Assembly (NCBI RefSeq): GCF_003116035.1
Contig: NZ_LGQW01000015.1
Span: 6,057,475 to 6,121,474, forward strand
Reading direction: 5' to 3'
DNA from: Azospirillum sp. TSH64
GTDB lineage: Bacteria > Pseudomonadota > Alphaproteobacteria > Azospirillales > Azospirillaceae
Length of the DNA: 64,000 bases
The notes under the pieces are model-generated. The model was not told where the DNA came from and did not search any database. It worked only from the letters and a program-made list of their open reading frames with translations. Both the position numbers and the translations under genes were made by a program. Below are positions 26,121 to 34,857 of this stretch, one piece after another (the stretch's first letter is position 1; each line of letters starts with the position of its first letter).

Positions 26121-27127
26121 CTGGCTCTACGGCTACATCCCCTTTTGGAACGCACACTCGTACACTGACGAGAGCTTTTTTGCTGTTCGCATGGGTGCCG
26201 CCATTGCATCATGCTCAATCCAGGATGCGTGCCGCTAAAGCACCCACGTTGCCACTGACGGCGCCCGCACGTCTTCGCCTTTTGTCGGAATACGCGGTCG
26301 CTTGATGGCATGACAGACGACAGCAACGGCGCGAACACCGCATTCTGCCAACGCCATTGTTCATTGCAAACCTTAGGTCCAATCACTCCACGATGCGGCA
26401 ATTATACCGTCGCCACTGATGACGGGCGCGTGACGCCGGCGGGGTTCCGTTTGCTCGTTATAGCGCGTCTCCCCGCGCCATATGCACATCCCGTTGGCGC
26501 TCCACTTTGCAACCGACGTGTCTGCAGGCCGTCGCCTACTCGGCCGAAAGGACGGCGCAACGGCGTCCATTGGTGTCGCGAACGCCGTTATAATGGAGCC
26601 TTCCACCGTGATACTGACCGGTGGCGACATGCGCCCTGTACTGTCCGGTGTAACGCTGTTATTGCGCTTTCCACTGTCGTGTACGCCGGTTGCTTGATAT
26701 GTGCCTTTGTCTGACGGCCTTCTCGCGCGACGGCGTTGCAGTCACGACGGATGAGGGCGCTTCTACCGTTCGTACAGACGACACAACCGGGTCAGCAGAC
26801 CGGTGGCACTGGATCGCTAGGCCCGGCGCTACTCTTTGAGTCATGCGGCCCAGTGTGGCCGCTTGTGCACCATCGGTTGGCGCAAACGATGGAGCGCACG
26901 CAGACGGGATGCGGGCTTGTGGTCACGCTTTGCTGATAGCCGCCCCGCCCGCAACGGTGGCCTTGATATGCTCACTCGCATTTCTCTATGGCGACTGGCA
27001 AGCACGATGCACTGGGCCTTTATGCGGCCGCAATGTGCACTCACGGGCAACCTTCTCAGGGGAGACTTTGCTCGGGTCGGTACCCTAGTCTCCCGATCAT
27101 GTTAATCATGAACTCGGTGTCTGACAC
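26121..27127. other. About 1 kb without a recognisable gene
   Basis: Only short, codon-poor open frames occur on either strand, and none resembles a known protein. Base composition is clearly less GC-rich than the flanks. The stretch lies between the TTCCATA array and the TraK-like gene, so it could hold an oriT or an origin of a lost plasmid. No tRNA, clear terminator or further long repeat was found by eye. Confidence 0.4.
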
Positions 27128-27772
27128 ATGCCCGCTCGCATACACTATGTGACCATCGCTGTCGTTGATAAGGCAGCAGAACGGCTAAGCCAGTTGCCAC
27201 CAAAAGAGCCCGAGAACATACCGATAAGCGGGGCGATTCAGCGTCTTCGTCCAAAGATCGATGCGGCGCTGAACAACGGCTACTCACTCGATGACGCCGT
27301 CGAGATACTGCGCGATCTAGACGAAGTGTTCACGCGTGTTTCTGTGAAAACCATTCGGCGCTACTTCGATGCCGACGACGTTAATGTCAGCGGTTCACGG
27401 CCTAAGACTGCCCGCCGACGAACACGCAATGCAGGTGCACGGCCTCAACCACACGAGACTGGCTCAGGTCCTGCACAGAGTGCAGAACTGCCGTCGATGT
27501 CCGGTGGCACCGGCGTCGATAATGCCTCAGCGCCGTCGCCTTCGGCAGCCGGCGAGGTATTGCCCTCAGAACAAAATGCAGGCGCGATGGTGGACATGTC
27601 TGCCGCTCAGGCGTCTCCCACAGTCCCTTCGCTTCCCACCACATCGCCGGCATCACCGGTGCCTGCAGACCTTCAAACCACCGCGCCGGCGTCACCGGTA
27701 TGTGTTGCCAGACGCTCTCACAATGGAGCTGGCACAGCGTCAGACAACGTCGCATTTCAGGAGACTATGTGA
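27128..27772 (+). CDS. TraK-like DNA-binding mobilisation/stability protein
   Basis: The protein has 214 residues. Residues ~30-85 (ISGAIQRLRPKIDAALNNGY, SLDDAVEILRDL, VSVKTIRRYFDAD) have the pattern of the short helical domain shared by TraK/StbA-like oriT or plasmid-stability proteins, with an XerC-like VSxxTIRRY helix-turn-helix end. The C-terminal ~120 residues are low-complexity Ala/Pro/Ser/Thr, with three copies of a SPASPV-like unit. The stop overlaps the next gene's start by one base (TGATG). The order TraK-like then Walker ATPase matches traK-traL of IncP plasmids, supporting the call by context. Confidence 0.6.
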   Translation: MPARIHYVTIAVVDKAAERLSQLPPKEPENIPISGAIQRLRPKIDAALNNGYSLDDAVEILRDLDEVFTRVSVKTIRRYFDADDVNVSGSRPKTARRRTRNAGARPQPHETGSGPAQSAELPSMSGGTGVDNASAPSPSAAGEVLPSEQNAGAMVDMSAAQASPTVPSLPTTSPASPVPADLQTTAPASPVCVARRSHNGAGTASDNVAFQETM

Positions 27773-28161
27773 TGTCCAAGAAACTCATTCTCGTGATCAG
27801 CGACAAGGGCGGCACCGGCAAGTCTACCTGGGCGCGCGCCTACGCTGATTGGCTGCGACGAAAGCACGACACCGCATTCATCGCGTACGCTGATGGGACC
27901 GTCGGCCAGCGACGCTGCTGCATGGAGGCAGCAAAAGCTGATGCTGGCGGGTTGGTGTTCCTGATCACACAACGCGGACAGCGTCCGAGGTGGAGCATGC
28001 GGTTCAGGACAAGGACGGCAACCGCGATCTCGGACTGTTGCGGTCATCGATTTGGAAGCGTAGGTCATCCCCGATCACGTATCACCGCGCCAAGCTCAGC
28101 GGTTCCTGTTAGCCCCATGGACCTATTCACCAGCATTGCTATCCGCGTTGCCACCTCATGA
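27772..28161 (+). CDS. TraL/StbB-like Walker ATPase, probably truncated or frameshifted
   Basis: MSKKLILVISDKGGTGKSTW gives a deviant Walker A P-loop of the ParA/MinD class, and AYADWLRRK ... FIAYADGTVGQ matches the next conserved stretch of TraL/StbB proteins. After about residue 50 the sequence turns basic and Cys/Arg-rich with no family motif, and it stops at 129 residues against roughly 230 expected. A frameshift or deletion near 27910 is likely. Translation is coupled to the preceding gene. Its ancestral role would have been plasmid transfer or stability. Confidence 0.6.
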   Translation: MSKKLILVISDKGGTGKSTWARAYADWLRRKHDTAFIAYADGTVGQRRCCMEAAKADAGGLVFLITQRGQRPRWSMRFRTRTATAISDCCGHRFGSVGHPRSRITAPSSAVPVSPMDLFTSIAIRVATS

Positions 28162-28315
28162 CTGCTTCAGAATATCGGGCCCACCGGGCTGAGGCTTTCG
28201 CCCTCTGGCAATAGGAGACGTGCGCCCGCCAAATTGCGTAGCAGGTGTCTTTGGGGCACTGCTAACCCCTCTCCTTGCCTCCGGTCGGGTTAACGTGACA
28301 ACGCCCTCTCACCAA

Positions 28316-28348
28316 CTGGAAAACGGCAACAGCCGTTCCATTTTCCAG
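28316..28348 (+). promoter_or_regulatory. Stem-loop covering the leader of the DUF1640-like gene
   Basis: CTGGAAAA (28316-28323) pairs with TTTTCCAG (28341-28348). Inside it, CGGC pairs with GCCG around a 4-base loop, leaving a TTCCA bulge. The right arm runs into AGGAG, the likely ribosome site of the gene starting at 28365. It could act as a terminator for the gene upstream or modulate translation of the one downstream. Confidence 0.5.
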
Positions 28349-28364
28349 GAGATCAGGTACCGTG

Positions 28365-28745
28365 ATGGATACCATGGCCTATGCACGGGCTCTTCGGACG
28401 GCAGGCATACAGAATGTGGATGCCTCCGCAGAGGCGCTCAAGGTGGTTCTCGACGAGCTATGCAAGGAGAGGCAGCGGATGCAATCCGATATGGCCGAGA
28501 TCAGGAAAGGCATCGATGCCATTCTTCATCGGATGGACATCGCCGACCTCAAACTCGACGGTTGCTTCACGGGGGTCGACCGCCGTTGCAAAGAAGCCGA
28601 GGCACACCTCCGTACTGAAATCAAAAACACGGCGCTGGATTTGGCGACCATGAATAGGCAGAACAACCGCACGATCGCCATCATCTCGGCTATCGTTGGT
28701 TTGATCATCCTGGCGGTGAAATTTGGCAACGGTCTGCTGCCCTAA
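28365..28745 (+). CDS. DUF1640/CCDC90-like coiled-coil membrane protein
   Basis: The protein has 126 residues from ATG 28365; GTG 28362 is an alternative. The N-terminus MDTMAYARALRTAGIQNVDA is the (F/M)DT-x-x-(Y/F)-x-(R/K)-x-L-x-x-A-G signature of DUF1640. The middle (VVLDELCKERQRMQSDMAEI, RKGIDAILHRMD) is a coiled coil. The end (IAIISAIVGLIILAVKFG) is one membrane helix. Relatives are common on plasmids, prophages and IS-rich regions; their function is unknown. AGGAG lies upstream. It looks intact amid decayed neighbours. Confidence 0.7.
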   Translation: MDTMAYARALRTAGIQNVDASAEALKVVLDELCKERQRMQSDMAEIRKGIDAILHRMDIADLKLDGCFTGVDRRCKEAEAHLRTEIKNTALDLATMNRQNNRTIAIISAIVGLIILAVKFGNGLLP

Positions 28746-28973
28746 GGGCACATCGCCGTGTATTAGTTTCTGCTGTTTGCAACCCGAACAGCAACATGAC
28801 GGATGCGGCCTGTGCCGTATTTTTACACTCCAACGGCGCACCTGTGCCCCTCTGAGGCCGTGGTGCGCCTCCTTCTATCAATCGGCTTCCAAAAACCAGC
28901 CAGTATCGGCGTCCAATATCCAGCCACGTCTAAGTGGTGCATCCACCAAGTTGTTTAGACATTTAGGAGCGCC

Positions 28974-29663
28974 GGAAAAACCTTTCATCCGCACAGCGTC
29001 GGGCGAACGTTGCGACGGCTGGGCTTGTCGCGCCAGAAGGCCCGTTCACCTGAAGCCGAGAGCAAAGCGCAGGAGAGCTTCAAAAAAAGGGGGCTTCGCA
29101 GCGCCCTGAAGGAGGCCGCCGAAGCGCACCCGGGCAAGGGCCTGCGCGTGTTTTTCCAGGATGAGGCGCGCTTTGGGCAGAAGGGGTGGCTGTGCCATCG
29201 CTGGTGGCTGAAGGGCCAGCGTCCCCCTGGCCTGTGCGACCAGAGGTTCGACTGGACTTATCTCTATGCCGCCGTTGAACCCACAACGGGGGACGGCTTG
29301 GCCCTCGTCCTGCCGACGGTGTCAACCATCGCCATGAGCCGCTTCCTCGCCGACTTCGCCACCACCCTGGCCCCGGACGACCACGCCGTCATGGTCCTCG
29401 ATGGCGCCGGTTGGCACGCCAGCAAGAGCTTGGTCGTGCCCAACAACCTCACCCTCGTGCCGTTGCCGCCCTATTCGCCCGAATGCAACCTAGTCGAGCG
29501 AGTCTGGCTCTTCTTGCGCGAGAATCTGATGTCGTTGCGGGTCTTTCCCGATCAGGGCGCCATCATCGACGCTTGCTGCGACGCCTGGAACGCCCTCATC
29601 GCCGAAACCGGCCGCATCAAATCCCTCTGCTTCCCGCTTTGGCTCCAGAAAGTCATTTCATAA
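28974..29663 (+). pseudogene. 5'-truncated IS630-family transposase
   Basis: The recognisable reading begins HSVGRTLRRLGLSRQKA and continues with GLRVFFQDEARFGQKGW (first Asp), HAVMVLDGAGWHASKSL (second Asp) and LPPYSPECNLVERVWLFLR (Glu), the DDE domain of IS630/Tc1 transposases. The N-terminal helix-turn-helix half (~100 residues) is missing. An in-frame TAG at 28956 closes the upstream side. About 217 of the usual ~340 residues remain, so it is inactive. Bases 28746-28960 just upstream contain no recognisable gene. Confidence 0.85.
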
Positions 29664-29774
29664 GAGACTCAGTATTATGGGGAAGCGGCGTGCATCGCGG
29701 GTTTTGCACGGTGCAAACGCAGGCGGGTCTTTGGGGACATCGGGAGCATGGAGGAAGGGCAAGGAGGGCAGAAG

Positions 29775-30454
29775 ATGGTCGGAGGCTATGTCGACGCCGC
29801 TCTGGCCGAGCGGTTCCAGGCCTGGGCGCTACAGACCGATGGGGGCGGGGGGCGCCTCGGCCGCGCTGCGGCAGCTCATCCTCCAGGTGATGGACGGTCA
29901 GACGCCGGCCGCGCCGAGGTCACCAAGTCGGTGTCCGGTTCAAGGACGCCTAGCGTGCGGCCCTGGCCGAGGCAGCCCGGGCGCACGGCACCAGCCCGGC
30001 GACTTGGCTGCACTCGCTGGCCCTGGTGCACCTGATGGGCCAGCCACAATGGAGCCCGGTGGAGGTGGAGGCGCTGCGCGCGGCGTTCCGTGAGCTGCGG
30101 GCTATCGCAACCAGCCTCGACCGCAGCACCCACGCGCTGACCCAGGCCGTCGACGCCGGCCTGTGTCCGTCAGAGCACCGCGACACCGCGTGCGAAGCCG
30201 GCGATCTGGTCCGGGTCGAGATGCGTCGCGTCGTTGCGGTGATGACCGGCAGCTTCGACTATTGGGGCCTGCCGGACGCCGAGCGCCCGGATGTGGCGCC
30301 AGGGGCGGCCGAGCGTGCCGCAGCCGCGATCCGTGTGGCCGAAAAACGTTGGAAGAATCGGCCGCGCGCGGCCGTGAGGACGGAGGATACAAGCAGGCAA
30401 AGGGGCTGGCGTGACGCTTGGTGGACGCGAATTGAAGCGGTGCCGGTTGGATGA
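29775..30454 (+). pseudogene. MobC-like relaxosome protein, broken by frameshifts and a stop
   Basis: The start MVGGYVDAALAERFQAWALQ continues after a frame change near 29845 as GASAALRQLILQVMDGQTPA. A third frame follows: RFKDA, stop TAG, RAALAEAARAHGTSPATWLH, QWSPVEVEALRAAFRELRAI and VRVEMRRVVAVMTGSFDYWG. The SPVEVxALRAAFRELRAIxxxL pattern is that of plasmid mobilisation relaxosome proteins that act with a relaxase at oriT. At least two frame changes and one stop rule out function. It probably once partnered the relaxase now on the opposite strand, implying rearrangement. Confidence 0.65.
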
Positions 30455-30470
30455 AACCCAATCAAAGCGA

Positions 30471-31295
30471 TCAGTCGTGGGTCTTCGTTCCGATCGCCGC
30501 CCAAGAGATCTCGTTGACCCAGGTGAGCTGCACGTCCTCCAGCCCGGCACCCGTCATCAGCGCCTCCACCTCCGCGTGCGTCCAGTAGTTGGCGATCTTC
30601 GGCAGCATCTGGTCGAAGACGATCGAGCGCAGATGCGCGAAGTCGAAGCGGCGGATCAGGCGGAAATATTCCAGCCGGTCCAGTCCCAGCCGCAAGGCCA
30701 GCCACAAGAGCGCGGTCGGCGGCAGGGACAGCGCATGTACCAGCCCGATCGGCAGGCGGCTGAACAGCGCCTTGCGCAGCGGATCGGCGAAGCGGACGAT
30801 CCAGCCGTTGTTCTCGCGGCCATAGACCCAGATCATCACCCGCCCGCCGGGCTTCACCGCGCGCACCATGTTGGCGAGCGCCGTTTCCGGATGAGCCAGA
30901 TGGTGGATGACGCCGATGGAGAAGGCGAGGTCGAAGCGCTCCACCTCGTTCAACTCATAGGCGCTCTGGCGGCGCACTTCCATGGCCGAATGCGGCGCCA
31001 GCGTCGCGCGGGCGGACGCCAAGCTACGCTCGTCGATGTCGATAGCCAGCCCGCCGACCGCGCCATAGCTCATCGGCCAATGGCTGTTGCGTCCCATGCC
31101 GCAGCCGACGTCGACGAAGGTCAGGCCGCGCCAGTCTTCCGGCTTGAGGAAAGGCGTCCAGCGGCGGAACTGCTCTTCGTAGATACCCTTCAGCTCGGCA
31201 TAGCGGCCCCACTCATAGCCGAAGCGGTCGGCCGACCCGCTGTGCACCGCGGATGCGGTGTCGGGGACGGGGGAAGAAGACGGCGCTTCGCTCAT
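30471..31295 (-). CDS. Class I SAM-dependent methyltransferase
   Basis: The protein has 274 residues. WGRYAELKGIYEEQFRRWTP leads into TFVDVGCGMGRNSHWPMSYG (SAM motif I), GLAIDIDERSLASARATL, and AFSIGVIHHLAHPETALANM with AVKPGGRVMIWVYGRENNG. This is the Methyltransf_11/23 pattern found in polysaccharide and O-antigen loci. The C-terminal half, with LPPTALLWLALRLG, has a hydrophobic patch that may sit on the membrane. Its last ~58 codons are duplicated as the fragment at 20986-21160, across the mobile island. It is divergent from the gene at 31499. Confidence 0.85.
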   Translation of the reverse strand: MSEAPSSSPVPDTASAVHSGSADRFGYEWGRYAELKGIYEEQFRRWTPFLKPEDWRGLTFVDVGCGMGRNSHWPMSYGAVGGLAIDIDERSLASARATLAPHSAMEVRRQSAYELNEVERFDLAFSIGVIHHLAHPETALANMVRAVKPGGRVMIWVYGRENNGWIVRFADPLRKALFSRLPIGLVHALSLPPTALLWLALRLGLDRLEYFRLIRRFDFAHLRSIVFDQMLPKIANYWTHAEVEALMTGAGLEDVQLTWVNEISWAAIGTKTHD

Positions 31296-31390
31296 CGCGG
31301 CGGTCCGATGTGGTGGAAGGGGAAGACGGCGCTATCGGTAAAAGCCGGAGGGCGGGCTTGTCAAGCAAGGGGCAGGCAGGGCGGCCCAGG

Positions 31391-31413
31391 CAGGGGGCAG
31401 GGGGCAGGGGGCA
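31391..31413 (+). repeat. Three CAGGGGG heptamers (G-rich tract)
   Basis: Three consecutive CAGGGGG units, with further GGG runs at 31380 and 31419, lie in the 203-base region between the divergent genes starting at 31295 and 31499. Four G-runs on one strand could form a G-quadruplex. The tract would also be prone to slippage. It sits between two putative promoters. Confidence 0.7.
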
Positions 31414-31498
31414 AGGCAGGGTGCGGACAGACCGGTTCCTCCCGCCGCCGCGGACGGTTACCATGCCAGCCCTTGCCGTGAGACGAAGCCGCCCTTCC

Positions 31499-32350
31499 AT
31501 GCCCAACCTCCTATTCGACAAGCCCGGCATTCCCATCCTGTTCGTCCATATCGGCCACAAGGCCGTTGTCGACATCGCGCTGAGGCAGGCGGCGCTTGCC
31601 TCGCCCGACAGCCCGGTAATCCTGCTGATCGACGAGATCCGCGACCTGCCCTTTGCGGTCCATCAGGCCGACATCCGCCTCTACATCAGCTCGTACCCCC
31701 GCTTCGACGCGGTGTACGAGCATCTTTCGGTGAATGGCGAAGGCTACGAGGCGATGTGCTACGGGCGCTGGTTCTTCGCGCAAGAGTTCGCCGTTCGCCA
31801 TGGGCTGGGACGCTTCTGCGTGTTCGACAGCGACGTCATGCTCTATCGCCCGGCGGAGCGGTTCGCCGCCGCCTTCGCCGGGCGGATCGCCGGGAACTGG
31901 AGTTGGGCCAATTGCTTCGAGGGGCCGGAGGCGCTGGGCTTCTTCTGCGACCGCTTCGTGGAGATCTTCGCCGACAAGCCGAGGCTGCACGCCCTGGGCG
32001 ACCGTTTCCGCATCGGCGGCCGGCCGCATGTCAGCGACATGCATCTGCTGATGGAGATCGCCGCCGCCGATCCCCGCTTCCTTGAGCAGGGAAGTCTGAT
32101 CGCCCAGGGTTTCGACCACAACATCCGCGATGCGGACGGCTGCTTCGCCATGTGCGATGGGCTGAAGAGCGTCCGTTTCGGGACGGACGGCATTCCGGTC
32201 TGCACCCGCACCGACGGCGGCGCCCCGGTTCCCTTCACCTTCCTGCATTTCCAGCGGCTGGCGAAGGACCGGATGGGCGGCTTCGCCTGGCCGGCCGCGG
32301 GCCAACCGCCTGTAAATCGGCCGCCTGTGGATCAGCCGCCTGTGGACTGA
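31499..32350 (+). CDS. Glycosyltransferase-like protein with DxD motif
   Basis: The protein has 283 residues from ATG 31499; ATG 31463 is an alternative. ILFVHIGHKAVVDIALRQAA, MCYGRWFFAQEFAVRHGLGR, then FCVFDSDVMLYRPAERF give a GT-A-like fold with a DSD metal/nucleotide-sugar site. HVSDMHLLMEIA and GFDHNIRD follow. It resembles small capsule or LPS transferases acting on nucleotide sugars; the sugar is unknown. The C-terminus is a short proline repeat (PPVNRPPVDQPPVD). Its last 19 bases overlap the end of the convergent GT41 gene. Confidence 0.7.
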   Translation: MPNLLFDKPGIPILFVHIGHKAVVDIALRQAALASPDSPVILLIDEIRDLPFAVHQADIRLYISSYPRFDAVYEHLSVNGEGYEAMCYGRWFFAQEFAVRHGLGRFCVFDSDVMLYRPAERFAAAFAGRIAGNWSWANCFEGPEALGFFCDRFVEIFADKPRLHALGDRFRIGGRPHVSDMHLLMEIAAADPRFLEQGSLIAQGFDHNIRDADGCFAMCDGLKSVRFGTDGIPVCTRTDGGAPVPFTFLHFQRLAKDRMGGFAWPAAGQPPVNRPPVDQPPVD

Positions 32351-34044
32351 CTGTCTGACCGGCGCCGATCGCACCAGCGCTGCCACATCAGCCGGTAGGC
32401 GGTTTCCAGATTGCGCATGAAGCGCCCCTCGTCGCACAGCGCCGATGCCCGCAGCCGCTCGCGCATGCCCTTGCGCAGCCGCATCAGCCGGGTCAGGTCG
32501 CCGGCCAGACTGGCGGCGATGGCAGCGTATTGCTCGGGGGTGCCGGCGACCAGTTCGGGCAGGCCGGCGGCGGCCATTAGGCTGGCGCCGACGCGGGCGG
32601 CATGCCGGCTGCCCGCCAGCGTCACCAGCGGCGCCCCCATCCACAGCGTGTCGCAGGTGGTGATGGTGCCGTTATAGGGGTGCGGGTCCAGCGCGATGTC
32701 GATGCGGTTGTAGGCGGCCAGATGGCCGGCGGCATCCTTGATGAAGCCGACGAGGTCGAGCCGGGCCGGGTCGATGCCGGCGGCGGCGAAGCGCGCGCGC
32801 ATCGCCGCCGCGGTGCCGGGGTCGGACAGCGGCCGGTCCTTCAGCAGCAGGCGGGAGTCCGGCACCCGCCGCAGAACCTCGGCCCACAGCGCGACGGTGC
32901 CGTCGGTGATCTTCGACAGCTTGTTGAAGGACCCGAACGTGACGGTTCCGCTGGCGCCTGCCGGCAGCGGAACCACCGGCGGGGCGGAGGCCGGCGGGCG
33001 GAAGCACAGGAAGGGGGCGGGCAGCCGGACCAGCATTTCCGCCGCATGGGTGTCGGTCGGGCCGACCGGGTCGCTGATCGGATCGACGATGCGGTAGTCG
33101 ACCGAATCCATGCCGGTGCCGTTGGGATAGCCCAGCCAGGTCACCTGCACCGGCGCCGGGCGCCGGGCCAGCATCGGCAGACGGTTCAGTCCCGAATGGC
33201 CGGCGAGGTCGACCAGGATGTCGATGCCGTCGGCACGGATCTGCGCCGCCAGCGCCTCGTCGTCGAGATGGCCCACGGTGCGCCAGCCGTCGGCCTGCGC
33301 CTTGAAGCGGGCGGTGTGGGCGTCGGCATGGGTGTCCGGCAGGATCGAATAGCAGACGATCTCGAAGCGGCTGCGGTCGGCCGCCTCGAACAGGGGCGTC
33401 AGGAAATAGGCTCCCAGATGCTCGCGGAACTCGACCGACAGGTAGCCGATGCGCAGCCGCTTCTCCGGATCGGGCCGGTTGGCGTGCGGTGCCGCCGTCG
33501 GCAGCCTGCCGTCCTGCCGGCCGAACCGCTCGTCGAAGCGCCGGTGTTCGGCCAACAGGCGCTCGCCGGACAGATCCAGGTAGTTCAGGCACAGCAGCCG
33601 CTGGCTGGCGATCAGCGGGTCGGCGGGAGACAGCCGTTCGGCCTGGTCGAAGCACAGGGCCGCCGCATCGGCATTGCCGCGCATCTGGTGGGTGACGCCC
33701 AGATTGAACCAGACGCCGGTGTCCTGCCGCGGATTGGCGGCAATCGCCCGGGTCCAGCGCCGGACCGCCTCGTCCAGTCGGTTGGCGCCGTAGGCGCTGC
33801 TGCCCAGCCCGACCCAGGGTTTGTCGTAATCCGGCCTCAGGACCAGGGATTTGCGCAGCGCCGCCGCCGCCCCGTCGGGCTGGTTCAGGTCGGACAGGAT
33901 GACGCCCAGGTTGTTCCAGACGTCGGCGGCCGTGCCGTCCTGCGCCAGCAGGGCGCGGCAAAGCGCTGCCGCTTCCTCCAGGCGCCCGGCGTTGAAAGCC
34001 TCCAGCGCCTGCCGCTTAAGCGTTTCCTGAACGGGGGCGGTCAT
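32332..34044 (-). CDS. Second TPR-containing GT41 (SPINDLY/OGT-like) glycosyltransferase
   Basis: The protein has 570 residues from ATG 34044. Residues 1-~170 are TPR units (ADVWNNLGVILSDLNQPDGA, VWFNLGVTHQMRGNADAAA). The catalytic part has RIGYLSVEFREHLGAYFLTP, IDILVDLAGHSGLNRLPMLA, VTWLGYPNGTGMDSVDYRIV and NGTITTCDTLWMGAPLVTLA. Its DFxxH histidine position reads EFREH, a conservative variant. It is shorter than the copy at 17286 and only moderately similar, so this is not a recent duplication. It starts 8 bases after the gmhA stop, so the two are probably one operon. Confidence 0.9.
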   Translation of the reverse strand: MTAPVQETLKRQALEAFNAGRLEEAAALCRALLAQDGTAADVWNNLGVILSDLNQPDGAAAALRKSLVLRPDYDKPWVGLGSSAYGANRLDEAVRRWTRAIAANPRQDTGVWFNLGVTHQMRGNADAAALCFDQAERLSPADPLIASQRLLCLNYLDLSGERLLAEHRRFDERFGRQDGRLPTAAPHANRPDPEKRLRIGYLSVEFREHLGAYFLTPLFEAADRSRFEIVCYSILPDTHADAHTARFKAQADGWRTVGHLDDEALAAQIRADGIDILVDLAGHSGLNRLPMLARRPAPVQVTWLGYPNGTGMDSVDYRIVDPISDPVGPTDTHAAEMLVRLPAPFLCFRPPASAPPVVPLPAGASGTVTFGSFNKLSKITDGTVALWAEVLRRVPDSRLLLKDRPLSDPGTAAAMRARFAAAGIDPARLDLVGFIKDAAGHLAAYNRIDIALDPHPYNGTITTCDTLWMGAPLVTLAGSRHAARVGASLMAAAGLPELVAGTPEQYAAIAASLAGDLTRLMRLRKGMRERLRASALCDEGRFMRNLETAYRLMWQRWCDRRRSDSQSTGG

Positions 34045-34052
34045 GAACGCGC

Positions 34053-34640
34053 TCAGGCGAGCCGGGCTTCGACCTGTTCGCACAGGTAATGGTACAGGCA
34101 GATGTGGACCTGTTGGATCAGCGGGGTGGAGCGCGACGGCACGTCCAGCAGGATGTCGCTCAAGGCAGCCATCTTGCCGCCGCCCTCGCCGGTCATGGCG
34201 ATGGTGGTCATGCCCAGCCGCTTCGCCACCTCGAAGGCGGCGATCACGTTGCGCGAGTTGCCGCTGGTGGAGATGCCCAGCAGGACGCCGCCCGGCTCGC
34301 CATAGGCTTCGGTCTGGCGGGCGAAGACGCTGTCGTAGGAATAGTCGTTGCTCCAGGCGGTCAGGACCGCCGCGTTGGAGCTGAGGCAGATCGCCTTCAG
34401 CCCGCGGCGCTCCTTCAGGAAACGGCCGACCAGTTCGCCGGTGATGTGCTGGGCATCCGACGCCGAGCCGCCGTTGCCGCAGACCAGCAGCGCCCGGTTG
34501 GCGCCCAGCGCGGTGGCGACCGCATCGACCGCCGCCTCGACCCGCGCCGGATCCAGACTGTCCATGGTGCGCCGCAGGACGTCGATGGCGGCGGTGAGGC
34601 AGCCGTGCAGCGAGGGGGCGGAGGTGGCCTGGGAATCCAT
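34053..34640 (-). CDS. gmhA: D-sedoheptulose-7-phosphate isomerase (GmhA)
   Basis: The protein has 195 residues, the normal length. LLVCGNGGSASDAQHITGEL, VGRFLKERRGLKAICLS, GVLLGISTSGNSRNVIAAFE and IAMTGEGGGKMA are the SIS-domain motifs of phosphoheptose isomerase. The enzyme converts sedoheptulose 7-phosphate to D-glycero-D-manno-heptose 7-phosphate, the first step to nucleotide-activated heptoses for LPS core or protein glycosylation. It acts in the cytosol, usually as a tetramer. No hldE or gmhB is in view. Its position beside a GT41 gene, and the GT9-like gene elsewhere in the locus, suggest that heptose is used here. Confidence 0.9.
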   Translation of the reverse strand: MDSQATSAPSLHGCLTAAIDVLRRTMDSLDPARVEAAVDAVATALGANRALLVCGNGGSASDAQHITGELVGRFLKERRGLKAICLSSNAAVLTAWSNDYSYDSVFARQTEAYGEPGGVLLGISTSGNSRNVIAAFEVAKRLGMTTIAMTGEGGGKMAALSDILLDVPSRSTPLIQQVHICLYHYLCEQVEARLA

Positions 34641-34857
34641 GGGCGGAATACCTTTGCGTGACCGATGATGCGCGTCGACGGTGACGGGACGGGGCGGACC
34701 CTGCGCGCGTGCCCCATGTGCAGCGGCCAGTGCATCCTATGGATCGCGGGGGCCTGTCAACTGCAAGCCGCGCAATGACGGCTTTCCCAGACCGCCGGGA
34801 AAGCCTATTTTCGGTCCTGTGCCCCGGCGGCGGGGCTTGGGATGCCAAGGGTGGCCT

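Noticed and set aside
26310..26936. Small open frames in the low-GC gap
   Set aside because: Each is under 140 codons, rich in Arg/Cys/Ser without periodicity, and they overlap each other on both strands.
20819..30470. tRNA-type attachment site at the island edges
   Set aside because: No tRNA cloverleaf or long direct repeat was found at either edge by eye; the matching methyltransferase ends are internal gene sequence.
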